The position numbers and the translations under genes were made by a program. A stretch of 33,503 nt of DNA, from contig NZ_JAJISB010000009.1 of the NCBI RefSeq assembly GCF_021245735.1, forward strand, positions 1 through 33,503, written 5' to 3'. Each line of letters starts with the position of its first letter. The first letter of the stretch is position 1. The DNA is from Brevibacillus daliensis (lineage in GTDB: Bacteria > Bacillota > Bacilli > Brevibacillales > Brevibacillaceae). The notes beneath the pieces are model-generated. The model did not search any database. It saw only the letters and a list, made by a program, of their open reading frames with translations, and was not told where the DNA came from. Positions 7,675 through 16,324 of this stretch are shown here, in pieces.

Positions 7675-8664
7675 ATGATGAAAGCTGTTCACCTATATGA
7701 GTTCGGTAGTCCAGAAGTGTTAAAGGTGGTAGAAGTACAAAAACCAATTGTTGGAGCTAATGAAGTACTAATCCAAGTACAAGCAATCGGTCTCAATTAT
7801 GCTGAGGTTCAGATACGAAGAGGTACCTATCCATATCCACAGCTACTACCGGCTGTTTTAGGTCAATGGGGTGTTGTTGCGGGAAGAGTAGTAGAAATTG
7901 GTGAAAGTGTTACTGATATAAAAATAGGAACGAATGTAATTTCACAAGTACCGTCAGGCTCTTATGCGGAATATGTCGTAGTTCCCTCTTTTTTGCTACT
8001 TCCTTCTCCAGAAAGAATTACTCCTACGCAATCGACAGCACTCTTAACACAAGGGCAAACAGCTTATCATACTTTGAAGAGTGCGGGGAGAATGCAAGCA
8101 GGGGATACAGTGTTAATTCATGCTGCAGCTGGTGGTGTCGGTAGTTTAGCTATATTAGCCAAAGCATTTAAGGCTGGCAAGGTAATTGCAACAGCAAGTA
8201 CACCAGCTAAGTTAGAATTGGCTCAGTCATTAGGTGCCGATGTAGTCATTAACTATCGTGACCCGAACTGGACTCAAAAAGTACTTGAACATACAGAAGG
8301 AAAGGGTGTAGACATCATATTAGAGATGGTGGGAGGAGACATATTGAAAGGTAGCCTCTATGTACTACGGCCTTTTGGTCGTCTCATTTATTTCGGTTCT
8401 GCAAGCGCCTCAAATGAAAAGTGGGATCAAGTCAATCTAGTAAAATTACTGAAAAATAAGTCTATTGTAGGATTCAACATTGAACATTTTCTAACCAGCT
8501 TTCCTGACATAGCGAAATCTGGATTAGAACATCTGTATCAATTAATCTCTACCGGGCAGCTAAATCCTGTTGTACAACATATTTTTCCGCTGGATCATGT
8601 AGTTGAAGCCCATCGTCTGCTAGAATCTCGTCAAACTGTTGGAACAGTAGTCTTGCTGCCGTAA
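7675..8664 (+). CDS. Zinc-independent quinone oxidoreductase (MDR superfamily)
   Basis: 329 aa, normal for NADPH:quinone reductases of the medium-chain dehydrogenase superfamily. A GroES-like domain comes first (LIQVQAIGLNYAEVQIRRG, where zinc enzymes have a Cys ligand). The Rossmann domain has the glycine motif AAAGGVGS (150-157). The signature HAAAGGVGSLAI and the absence of the structural zinc Cys cluster place it with QOR/zeta-crystallin proteins, which reduce quinones or enones with NAD(P)H. GGGAG (7661-7665) lies 9 nt before ATG 7675; a second ATG follows at once. A 16-bp hairpin lies downstream. Its pairing with a TetR gene suggests induction by a reactive carbonyl or quinone. Confidence 0.9.
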   Translation: MMKAVHLYEFGSPEVLKVVEVQKPIVGANEVLIQVQAIGLNYAEVQIRRGTYPYPQLLPAVLGQWGVVAGRVVEIGESVTDIKIGTNVISQVPSGSYAEYVVVPSFLLLPSPERITPTQSTALLTQGQTAYHTLKSAGRMQAGDTVLIHAAAGGVGSLAILAKAFKAGKVIATASTPAKLELAQSLGADVVINYRDPNWTQKVLEHTEGKGVDIILEMVGGDILKGSLYVLRPFGRLIYFGSASASNEKWDQVNLVKLLKNKSIVGFNIEHFLTSFPDIAKSGLEHLYQLISTGQLNPVVQHIFPLDHVVEAHRLLESRQTVGTVVLLP

Positions 8665-8749
8665 AAATTAAAGGGTGCATAAGTTGTATTATTAGTTAAA
8701 ATGGAAAAGTGTTGGATGGCAAACGATTCCAATCTGATTTTAATAATAG

Positions 8750-8792
8750 CGAATAACAAGGGACATGCGTTACGTGTGTCCTTTGTTATTCG
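8750..8792 (+). terminator. Hairpin downstream of the quinone oxidoreductase
   Basis: A 16-bp stem (8750-8765 with 8777-8792, one G-U pair) and an 11-nt loop. The following sequence is TTATGTAAAA, so there is no clean T tail; termination is likely but weaker than elsewhere. Confidence 0.55.
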
Positions 8793-8860
8793 TTATGTAA
8801 AAAATCTATTTTACATGTTACATTTAGGTGCAGATCATTCGTTGTATAGGGTGAAAGGAA

Positions 8861-9500
8861 GTGAGTGGATTGGATGATGCTGATCTACGTCAAAATATTG
8901 CTGACGTTCTGGAAGGTGGTATTGAAAAATTCGAGAAAATCATGCAAATCTACCAAAAATCGATTTTTCACTATTGCTATCATATGCTAGGCAATCATTA
9001 TGAAGCTGAAGATAGTGGGGCAGGAAGTTTTTTTAAAGGCATTTCGTTATTTACATCAATATAACCAGAAAATACCGTTTGGAGCTTGGTTGTATAAGAT
9101 TGCCTATAATCAATGTGTTGATGTGATTCGAAAGCGAAAATTGGCGAGATACTTGCCATTCTTTTATCGAGATGAGAAGCAGAATAAGCATGTAGATCAA
9201 CAGATTGAAGACAATTATTTTGATGAATTCGTGCACCAGGCAATGTCCAGATTATCGGCTGAAGAACGAAATTTGCTTATTTTGCGCTGTGTAGAGGAAA
9301 AAAGTTATCAGGAAATCTGTCTAATTCTTAATAAAAAAAGTGCCAATCTTAGAAAAAAATACGAGCGCACGGCTGCAAAATTCCGACTTAAAGGGTGGTT
9401 TTTCTGCTTTCTCATAAATTATGGGTTATGTCAGGTGGGAAGCATAGGAAGTAAGGTAGGACTTTCGTTCTTGGATAGCCAATCCACGATGGCAAAGTAG
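8861..9500 (+). pseudogene. ECF sigma-70 family factor, frameshifted
   Basis: Two overlapping frames make one sigma factor. The first (from GTG 8861) carries region 2.1-2.2, with FEKIMQIYQKSIFHYCYHMLGNHYEAED in two parts. The second carries GQEVFLKAFRYL, then FGAWLYKIAYNQCVDVIRKRK (region 2.3-2.4) and region 4 (LSAEERNLLILRCVEEKSYQEI). The break lies at a run of four G at 9017-9020; removing one G gives EDSGQEVFLKAFR, the family sequence. After region 4 the frame runs into unrelated sequence, and no anti-sigma gene follows. GTTACA (8817-8822), 17 nt and CGTT (8840-8843) resemble an ECF autoregulatory promoter. A sequencing error in the G run cannot be excluded. Confidence 0.75.
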
Positions 9501-9611
9501 CAATTGGGGATCATTATTTTATAGGGAAGATTTTGATTATATCTTGAATTTTCTGTAGAATAAAAGTGGGTAGTTATTTTTTATCTCAATATTTTAAGGG
9601 AGGTAGTATGT

Positions 9612-10270
9612 ATGAAGATTAGTAAAGTCGAAATAAATATATTTCCAACTTTGAAAAGACTGTTCAATTTTATCAGGATACTCTTCAATTCATACTATTA
9701 TCACATACCGAACATAGCGCTTCATTTCAAATAGGTGAGAGTGAACTTGAGTTAATAAAAGATGATAAGAATAAATACTACTACTATCATTTTGCCTTTA
9801 ATATTCATAGGAATTTATTCAAACAGGCAAAAGAATGGCTATCAGAGAGAGTGAAACTTCTAAAAGAAGATGGAATAGATGAAGTTGATTTTGATGGAAG
9901 AACACAGGCTAATTCGTGTTATTTTGAAGATCCCGCAGGCAATATAGTCGAGTATATTTCGAGAAGAGAAACATCCCCTACTTCCATTGATCACGATTTT
10001 TCAACAAACAACGTCCTATGTATAAGTGAAATCGGGTTATCCACAAATAAAATTAGTGAATATGCCGAGCAGATGCAAAAAATAGGCATTCCTGTTAGGG
10101 ATAATGAGGATTTGTCGTATAATACTTATCTGAATTTTATGGGTGAGTATGAAGATGGTTCCTTTATCATTTTAGGTCCATTAGGAAGAAGATGGCTATT
10201 TTCAACAAAAGGTGCTATAGCAGCTCCCGTAACTATTCATACAGATAGAGGAGTAGTAAGTAATCTATAA
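9612..10270 (+). pseudogene. VOC-family (glyoxalase/bleomycin-resistance fold) protein, N-terminal frameshift
   Basis: AAGGGAGGT (9596-9604) stands 7 nt before ATG 9612, which opens MKISKVEINI. Within about 10 nt (9636-9645) homology moves to a frame reading SNFEKTVQFYQDTLQF, the classic first VOC motif. That frame continues through YYYYHFAFNI, CYFEDPAGNIVEYISR (second metal-ligand region, with E) and GPLGRRWLFSTK to the TAA at 10268-10270. The second frame has stops just upstream and no start before GTG 9851, so the gene needs a frameshift at 9636-9645 to be whole. The product would be about 219 aa, resembling Bacillus VOC proteins of unknown substrate. A sequencing error is the alternative. 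Confidence 0.75.
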
Positions 10271-10310
10271 GAATAAAGCAAGAATAAAGCAAGAATAAAG
10301 CAAGAATAAA
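10270..10310 (+). repeat. 11-bp tandem repeat, 3.7 copies
   Basis: The unit AGAATAAAGCA is repeated without error at 10270-10280, 10281-10291 and 10292-10302, then in part at 10303-10310. It starts on the last base of the VOC stop codon. Eleven bp is about one helical turn. It probably arose by slippage. Confidence 0.95.
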
Positions 10311-10344
10311 TGATCCCCAAGATTTATCTAAGAAAAAAACAATC

Positions 10345-10388
10345 GAAAGCAATGTCATCATAATATGTGACATTGCTTTCTTTTTTTT
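10345..10388. terminator. Bidirectional terminator between VOC and lysR genes
   Basis: A perfect 13-bp stem (10345-10357 with 10368-10380) and a 10-nt loop, with a T run to 10388 on the plus strand and an A-rich left flank that gives T on the minus strand. It serves convergent genes. Confidence 0.9.
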
Positions 10389-10492
10389 ATGGATCGTGTA
10401 TTGAAAGCAGATAATTGATTTAAAGAGTCTACGAAAAAGGTTCGTCGAACAAAGTGGATGTAATAGATGGGATAAAGGTGGTGGCAAGGGAA

Positions 10493-11350
10493 TTATACAA
10501 ATTCCCTTGCTGTTTTTATAAATTCTTTAACATAATGTCCATTCTCAAAATGAGTAAGATGGGATATATACACATATCTATAGTGTTTATCTGGAAGTTC
10601 ATGCAGTTTTATATAATCAAATGCTTTTAGAGATAATTTTGGACCTATAGAAATTCCTATATCTAAGCTAATCATTTTTGCTATCGTACTACAATCACTA
10701 ATATAAGAATGAACATTAGGGATAATTTCGTGATTGTTAAAAAATTCTTCAATCTGTGTACGGTAAGAAGCTGTCGGCATAATAATGTTATTTGATGCGA
10801 AAAATTCACGCAATGAAAAGTCACTACTATCAATTTTTATGTTCGTTGAGGATGCGATAAGTAGTTCATCTTTCAGAAAAGGTATAGAAATAAAATCAGG
10901 ATTTTGAGAGATTGTAAAACCTATATCTATAACTTTTTCGCTTATCCAATTATCTATTTCATCATATGTTCCCTCGAATACCACAATTTTAATAAATGGA
11001 TATAAATGGTTAAACTGTTTAATAATTTGAGGTAGAACATAATTGCTGATGCTCGAGAATGAGCCAATCGTAATAACCCTTGGATACTGTGATGAAGCAG
11101 AGAAATTTGTATGAAGCAATTTCCGATTTAGATTAAGAATTTCATGGATGAATTCATATGCTTTAGCTCCATCTGGCGTTAAATGGATTTTTCGAGCCTC
11201 TCTTATAAATAAAGTAATTCCCAATTCTTTTTCCAAATTTGAAATAGCATGACTGACGGTTGACTGCGTAACGTTTAAATTTTCGGAAGCCTTTGTAAAG
11301 TTTCCAGTTTTTATGACTTCCTCGAAAATCTCGTATTTTACAATACTCAT
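10493..11350 (-). CDS. LysR family transcriptional regulator
   Basis: 285 aa, standard LysR length. The N-terminal winged helix-turn-helix reads FEEVIKTGNFTKASENLNVT then QSTVSHAISNLEKELGITLF (about residues 8-48). A linker helix and a periplasmic-binding-like effector domain follow (VITIGSFSSISNYVLPQI onward). The ribosome binding site is weak: AGGATG lies about 12 nt before ATG 11350. It is divergent from an MFS exporter with 125 nt between, the usual arrangement in which a LysR protein activates its divergent neighbour. The effector is unknown. Confidence 0.93.
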   Translation of the reverse strand: MSIVKYEIFEEVIKTGNFTKASENLNVTQSTVSHAISNLEKELGITLFIREARKIHLTPDGAKAYEFIHEILNLNRKLLHTNFSASSQYPRVITIGSFSSISNYVLPQIIKQFNHLYPFIKIVVFEGTYDEIDNWISEKVIDIGFTISQNPDFISIPFLKDELLIASSTNIKIDSSDFSLREFFASNNIIMPTASYRTQIEEFFNNHEIIPNVHSYISDCSTIAKMISLDIGISIGPKLSLKAFDYIKLHELPDKHYRYVYISHLTHFENGHYVKEFIKTAREFV

Positions 11351-11475
11351 GAATTTTTTTCATCCTAACTATTTAAATTATTAATTTTATTTAGTCAAGT
11401 AAGTTTTATATACTAACGTTAACATAGTTGGTGATTATGATAAAGGGAACATTCAAGACAAAGAGGTGTTTATTA

Positions 11476-12645
11476 ATGAAAAGAGTATTGTTTTTGGCAA
11501 TAGGCATGTTTGCGTTAGGATTCGATGCATATATCATTGCAGGATTGATACCTGGAATAAGTGAAACATACAATAAAAGTGCTTATCAGGTCGGACAGGC
11601 TGTAAGTATATTCACTCTGTTTTATGCAATATCAGCACCCTTGTTCGCATCTATCCTTACTGGAAGACCAATAAAAAAAGTCCTTTTGATATCTATGTTA
11701 ATCTTTGGAATTGCTAATGCTCTAAGTGCATTATCACCTAATTTTTCTGTATTTCTCATTTCACGGGCCATCGCTGGTATTGGTGCGGGTTTATTTTCAC
11801 CATTAGCTGTAGCGGGATCTACCATGTTAGTACCAATTGATAAAAAAGGGAGAGCCATGGGTCTTACAATTGGAGGCATGAGTATGGGCACTGTACTAGG
11901 TGTTCCCATAGGGCTGTATATTGCTAGCATTTTTACGTGGCAATTTGCTATGTGGGTTGTAGTTATACTTAGTGGCATTGCCGCTATAACTATTTTGAAG
12001 TTCTTGCCTCACATTCCTGTTAGTGCCCCACCTGCAATTAGAGAAAGACTGGCAATGTTTATTGATAAAAGGGTTACTGTAACAGTCTTAATTACATTCT
12101 TTGCAAGTATAGCAAGTTTAGGATTATATACGTATTTGTCTCCGCTATTACAAGAACTTACTTCTACGAAAGATATCACAATCTATCTATGGTCTTGGGG
12201 TCTAGGAGGATTATTCGGCAGCTTTTTAATTGGATATTTACTTGACTATTTTAAGAAACCTAAAGTATTGACGGTAATGATTTTACTTACATTGACAGGT
12301 TCAATCATATGTATTCCTCTTGTGATACAATTATCAATGGTAAAATATGTACCGTTCTTCATATGGGGAGCAATGGGATGGGCATCTCAAGCACCACAGC
12401 AACATATTTTGCTTTCTTATCAACCTAAGCAGGGAAGTGCTGTAGTTGCTTTACATAGCTCAATGAATTACTTAGGAAGTGCAATGGGGGCAACACTAGG
12501 AGGAATTGTCATATCCATGGGAATGGGTACTATGTCATTAATCTATTTTGCCATTTTTTCTATGGGAATCTCTCTAAGCTTGCAGTTTTATAGTATGAAA
12601 AACAATTTTAGTATAATTCATACGAATCGAATACTCGATAAGTAA
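11476..12645 (+). CDS. MFS drug:H+ antiporter-type exporter (DHA1 family)
   Basis: 389 aa, twelve predicted membrane segments. The frame is open from TTG 11428, but AGAGGTG (11462-11468) lies 7 nt before ATG 11476, where the first helix begins (KRVLFLAIGMFALGFDAYII). The block FLISRAIAGIGAGLFSPLA and the motif C-like segment LTIGGMSMGTVLGVPIG (helix 5) mark a DHA1-type antiporter related to YdhP/AraJ exporters. The loop 2-3 motif is degenerate (GRPIKKVL). Likely role: efflux of a small drug or metabolite, controlled by the divergent LysR protein. Substrate unknown. Confidence 0.9.
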   Translation: MKRVLFLAIGMFALGFDAYIIAGLIPGISETYNKSAYQVGQAVSIFTLFYAISAPLFASILTGRPIKKVLLISMLIFGIANALSALSPNFSVFLISRAIAGIGAGLFSPLAVAGSTMLVPIDKKGRAMGLTIGGMSMGTVLGVPIGLYIASIFTWQFAMWVVVILSGIAAITILKFLPHIPVSAPPAIRERLAMFIDKRVTVTVLITFFASIASLGLYTYLSPLLQELTSTKDITIYLWSWGLGGLFGSFLIGYLLDYFKKPKVLTVMILLTLTGSIICIPLVIQLSMVKYVPFFIWGAMGWASQAPQQHILLSYQPKQGSAVVALHSSMNYLGSAMGATLGGIVISMGMGTMSLIYFAIFSMGISLSLQFYSMKNNFSIIHTNRILDK

Positions 12646-13155
12646 TACAAGTTCAATGGATTCAGATCCACATATTGAATTGATTGCTTCAAGCAATATT
12701 TGTGCAATTGCATCTAATTTCCACTTTCACGTAAAGACGTCTATTCTTAAAAAAGATTTCATTATCATAAGTATTTTGTAGCATATAGTTCAGTCTATAT
12801 AGGTGTGTTTCCAGCAATTCGGGGGGAAAACACGTTAAGCAAATTTCAACATAAAACAGCCGATTTATCCACTTTAAGGCTAAATCGGCTGTTTTATATT
12901 ATAAACTTAGTTGTTTGTAAAATCAAAAGAAAATGTTTCTTTTATTCCCTTTTTTCCGTCAGAAGTGATCATTATTGCTCGTGTTTTAGGCAAACGTTGT
13001 ATCTAATTTAATTCTAATAGTCTTTCTAGAAGGCATTTCCTAATGCTCCCGCAAGGTGATCATAACATGTTCTTACAAAACGCAGCGCTTTATTTTCCGA
13101 AGCTTGTTTAAATGACTTAATTTCAATTGGTGGAGTTGAATTTTATAGTTATGAA
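12646..13155. other. 510-nt intergenic region with two hairpins, no convincing gene
   Basis: The only sizeable open frame (GTG 12805 to 13011) has no ribosome binding site and no family features. The region holds a GTGTGTTTCC/GGGAAAACAC hairpin (about 12803-12833) followed by a strong 16-bp hairpin at 12852-12896. The two in series could be a small RNA with its terminator, but no promoter is clear. Confidence 0.5.
12852..12896. terminator. Perfect 16-bp hairpin, bidirectional terminator-like
   Basis: TAAAACAGCCGATTTA (12852-12867) pairs perfectly with 12881-12896 around a 13-nt loop. Flanking TTTTATATT on one side and a matching A-rich arm on the other suit termination in both directions, between convergent MFS and sugar-dehydrogenase-like genes. 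Confidence 0.7.
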
Positions 13156-14580
13156 TCATGGAACAATTTCAAAAACAGTACCTTGGTTAGAATCAGCCAC
13201 TTTCATAGAGCCATAAACCCCTAAATATAGTCTGGTTTGATTCAGATTCGTTCCCAAACTAACATAATAAGCTGACCCGGACCCAAAATTATAATTGGTT
13301 TCAATAACATTAAAATCATTTAGTTTACAATCTGTTCTTACCCTGGTATAAGCTAAAGCCCCTCTAACCGGAAGTTGAGATTCTTTATACCGAGCTAGAT
13401 CGGTAAACACAACGTTTCCCGATAAATCGGGGATTTCATTTCCCATATATGGCTGGACTCCTGTAAGTGCAGTTGCTCTAAACTTATCGGTTCGGGGATC
13501 TTCATGAAAATAACTTGTCAGAGGCTGAAGACGTCGCACTGAAGTTTTTACTGCTTCATCGTAATAAGCAATTGTTTTCTCATTCAAAGCTGGATTTGCA
13601 GAGCAGCCTGTTATTATCGAAGTAGGAAAAGCACCTTCCCACCCTCGCCAGCCAAAGTTAATAAATCCTTCTTGGTCAGGTTCTGATTTCATTAAAGAAG
13701 CTTGAATAAGCTGAGTAACCGGTATTGGTTTATAATGAATGAATGAAAAAATCGACTCTACGAGATCCTGTCCGACATTTCCTACGTATTTGATATACTG
13801 ATTATAAAACCTTTGAAATGAAATGCCTGGTATATTGCGAACTCCTTTAGCAATTACCGTAAGCGTTTCCTGAATAGGTACGGGTAGCTCATTAAAACGT
13901 GTAACTACGGGTGGATTATCGATAAATGTATTCGTAACTACATCAATTTCAATTATTTTACCTGCGATTTCCATATCATCTTGGCTTAAATTAAATGGAT
14001 CATAGCCTGATCCGCCATCTCCGGTTGTTAAAACAAGTTTTCCTGTTTCAGGTGAAAAGTTTAGGCTATTGACGCCATTATGATTTAAAAATGGTCTTCT
14101 TATACTAAGTAATGTCCGTCGTTTTTGAGGTTGACCATTCGATTGTAGAATCCATTCTTCAACTGTATCAATATGATCATATTGAATTTCTCTATTTATC
14201 CACTTTAGGTTTAAGGTTCTAGAATCACACGGGTTAGGCTTAAAAGATTCAAAAGCACCTGGAAGAGCACCTGGACCTTGGGTTCCAGCTACTGAATAAT
14301 GGAGATAAAACAGACCATTATAATAAAATTCGGGATGAAATGCTAGCCCTATCAATCCCCGTTCATCATATCCACCACTAGAAACACCTAGTTTTATGAT
14401 TCGCGGGCGAATATCTAAAAAAGTCCCTATAACTCCGTTTCCTATGTAAAAGATCTCTCCTACCTGGGTTGCAATAAATAATCTTTCGGTTGAGTCACCC
14501 GGAAGTATAGTTGTTTTTAAAACAGTAGGTAAATTTAGCTTACTAACAATGGGCCGCAAACTAACTCTAACTTTTATCAA
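13156..14580 (-). CDS. Glucose/sorbosone dehydrogenase-fold (PQQ-dependent sugar dehydrogenase-like) protein
   Basis: 474 aa, beginning at TTG 14580 with AAGGATGG about 10 nt upstream. The blocks DERGLIGLAFHPEFYYNGLF, RRPFLNHNGVNSLNFSPETG (H167, the position of the catalytic His) and LVLTTGDGGSGYDP (GDGG 187-190) are hallmarks of the soluble sugar dehydrogenase/HHIP beta-propeller family. Known members use PQQ and are usually exported. Here no signal peptide is seen at the chosen start, and the usual HNGG reads HNGV, so activity and location are uncertain. It stands alone between two long intergenic gaps. It could be a cytoplasmic or non-catalytic propeller. Confidence 0.78.
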   Translation of the reverse strand: MIKVRVSLRPIVSKLNLPTVLKTTILPGDSTERLFIATQVGEIFYIGNGVIGTFLDIRPRIIKLGVSSGGYDERGLIGLAFHPEFYYNGLFYLHYSVAGTQGPGALPGAFESFKPNPCDSRTLNLKWINREIQYDHIDTVEEWILQSNGQPQKRRTLLSIRRPFLNHNGVNSLNFSPETGKLVLTTGDGGSGYDPFNLSQDDMEIAGKIIEIDVVTNTFIDNPPVVTRFNELPVPIQETLTVIAKGVRNIPGISFQRFYNQYIKYVGNVGQDLVESIFSFIHYKPIPVTQLIQASLMKSEPDQEGFINFGWRGWEGAFPTSIITGCSANPALNEKTIAYYDEAVKTSVRRLQPLTSYFHEDPRTDKFRATALTGVQPYMGNEIPDLSGNVVFTDLARYKESQLPVRGALAYTRVRTDCKLNDFNVIETNYNFGSGSAYYVSLGTNLNQTRLYLGVYGSMKVADSNQGTVFEIVP

Positions 14581-14773
14581 TTAACTTTACCATCCTTTTT
14601 ATTGTTTTCATTTATAAGAATATGAATAGAATTTTTTATTAATACCCAGGGCTCCTACGGAATCGCCTTACACAGGAACAACATATCCCATATATCCCGA
14701 CCAATAATCAAGACTATGGAGATCCTTAAAATATATCGATTCGAATGCTAACCGATGCGATCTCAGGCAGTTA

Positions 14774-14801
14774 AAGGACGTACGGAGAGGAGTACGTCCT
14801 T
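14774..14801 (-). terminator. Hairpin at the end of the 23-residue ORF
   Basis: A perfect 10-bp stem (14774-14783 with 14792-14801, loop of 8) touches the stop codon of the small ORF. On the minus strand only TTTAA follows, so it is a weak terminator or an mRNA end structure. Confidence 0.4.
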
Positions 14802-14872
14802 CATAGCTTGTGCGAATGTTGGGCATCGTCATCTCCAGAATCCATGACGAATCCGGTAGCAGGAATTTTCAT
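14801..14872 (-). CDS. Small ORF, 23 residues, unrecognised
   Basis: An ATG at 14872 is preceded by AAAGGAG (14879-14885) with a 6-nt spacer, which is an ideal site. It encodes a 23-residue peptide beginning MKIPATGFVMD, with an acidic middle (DSGDDDAQ) and a basic C-terminus (HSHKL). There is no signal peptide, hydrophobic core or Cys. A hairpin starts at the stop codon. I do not recognise the family. It might be a leader peptide, a short signalling or RiPP-like precursor without its enzymes, or the start of a decayed gene. No neighbour argues for any of these. Confidence 0.4.
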   Translation of the reverse strand: MKIPATGFVMDSGDDDAQHSHKL

Positions 14873-15377
14873 GGTTTGCTCCTTTCTAACTATAGCTATG
14901 TATGAAATCATTCTATGGAAATCCATGTTTGTCACGAAACGGCTAAAGCCTTAGTAAGTATGGAAGAAAAGATACTTCTAAGAACACAAAAAAGGTCCAC
15001 TGGAAGGAGTGGGTCTTTTCGGTCTGTCTTATTTTTCCTATTAGAAAAATTTTTAGAGGAGTCAAAAAGACTTGGTAGGCGTAAAGCTAATTAACCATTG
15101 ACAAGACTTTTTCTCTAGACCCACATGATGTTCATCAGATATTATATGTGGAGCTAATCTTATATTTAACTGGCTCGATCCTTTCACGGCGATGACAGGT
15201 AGGTTGGGGCCAGCCTTAATATGTGGAACGATGTATGTCTATTTCACAAGAATGTGGTGATCGATCTTGGATGAATATTGTATTTTTATCCATAATAAAA
15301 AAATTGCCCGGCCCATAACCGACTGGTCAAGAGTTTTTATTTTCTCTAGGCAGAAGTTTTGGCAGGAGGAGTAAGTT
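14873..15377. other. 505-nt gap before the CDF gene; no convincing gene
   Basis: A 59-codon plus-strand frame (14915-15094) lacks a ribosome binding site, and a minus-strand frame at about 15065-15235 lacks a start. An imperfect stem near 14996-15025 has a T6 tail when read on the minus strand. CCACAT and ATGTGG arms (about 15121-15152) form a loose hairpin. TTGACA near 15098 has no good -10 at 17 nt. I see no riboswitch that matches a metal exporter. Confidence 0.4.
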
Positions 15378-16286
15378 ATGAGTAAGGAAAACAAACAATC
15401 AGCTTTTGCCATATGGATCAGTTTACTCAGCAATATCGTCTTAACCGCTATCAAATTTATGGTAGGTTTATTATTTAACAGTCCAGTATTAATTGCGGAC
15501 GGCATTCACAACGCAGGAGATGTGGTTGCAACGGGAGCGGCACTCAGTTCCATGCGTGTATCTAAACAACCTCCCGACGAAGATCATCCTTATGGACACG
15601 GAAAGGCAGAAGTTGTTGGTGCGGGTATTGTTGCCATTATCTTAGCGTTGGCTGCGATTTACATGGGATACCATTCTGTAACGGTTCTCTTTGAACCTCC
15701 ACACAAAGCAACCTTGATTGCCCTGATTGCAGCTGCATTTTCATTGGTTTTGAAGCAAGTTCTATACGTCTATACGATGTCAATTGGGAAAAAAACAAAA
15801 AGTAATGGTTTGATCGCAACGGCCTATGATCATCTTGCTGATGTATATGCTTCGATTGCGGCGGTAATCGGTATCGGTTTAGCCATGATTGGTGACTATT
15901 ATCATATTTCTTTGTTATCCTATGGAGATCCAATTGCGGGAATCGTCGTCGCTTATTTTGTGTTAAAGTTGGCTATCCATATGGGGAAGACATCGGTTGA
16001 TGTTTTGATGGAAAAGAATGTCGATTCGGACAAAATGAATGATTTCATTAATTTGGTTCAGTCGGTTCCGGAAGTAAAGCGCATCGACCGAATTCGAGCA
16101 AGAGAACACGGTCATTACATCATCGTTGATGTAAGAGTTGGAGTTCCTGCAGAATTTAGCGTTCAAGAAGGACATGATATTTCCAGGCATATTAAACAAT
16201 CGATCATGAATCATCATCCAGATGTCGAAGAAGTCTTGGTTCACTTAAATCCATGGTATGAACAGAACGGTAAAGAAAACCAGTAA
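15378..16286 (+). CDS. Cation diffusion facilitator family divalent metal exporter
   Basis: 302 aa: six membrane helices and a C-terminal ferredoxin-like cytoplasmic domain. The helix 2 motif is DGIHNAGD (H44, D48) and the helix 5 motif YDHLADVYAS (D151, D155). DEDHPYGHGKAE (68-79) is the conserved loop after helix 2. Known: these residues form the transport site that exchanges a divalent metal for protons. An H-D/D-D site differs from the D-D/H-D of YiiP; the general look resembles Bacillus manganese exporters MneP/MneS, but the metal cannot be assigned. GGAGGAG lies close before ATG 15378. No metal-sensing regulator adjoins. The C-terminus ends normally (EVLVHLNPWYE). Confidence 0.92.
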   Translation: MSKENKQSAFAIWISLLSNIVLTAIKFMVGLLFNSPVLIADGIHNAGDVVATGAALSSMRVSKQPPDEDHPYGHGKAEVVGAGIVAIILALAAIYMGYHSVTVLFEPPHKATLIALIAAAFSLVLKQVLYVYTMSIGKKTKSNGLIATAYDHLADVYASIAAVIGIGLAMIGDYYHISLLSYGDPIAGIVVAYFVLKLAIHMGKTSVDVLMEKNVDSDKMNDFINLVQSVPEVKRIDRIRAREHGHYIIVDVRVGVPAEFSVQEGHDISRHIKQSIMNHHPDVEEVLVHLNPWYEQNGKENQ

Positions 16287-16324
16287 CCGGGGTATGAAGG
16301 AATAAAAGGAAAAATAGCTTTTGT

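Noticed and set aside
10233-10487. 84-codon minus-strand frame next to lysR
   Set aside because: It runs through the bidirectional terminator and the tandem repeat; composition is dictated by those repeats.
12805-13011. 68-codon plus-strand frame after the MFS gene
   Set aside because: No ribosome binding site, it covers a strong terminator-like hairpin, and its composition is not protein-like.
14915-15094. 59-codon plus-strand frame before the CDF gene
   Set aside because: No ribosome binding site, no family features, and it crosses an imperfect terminator-like stem.
15065-15235. About 58-codon minus-strand frame (SQLNIRLAPHIISDE)
   Set aside because: No start codon and no recognisable family; a frame of this length is expected by chance.
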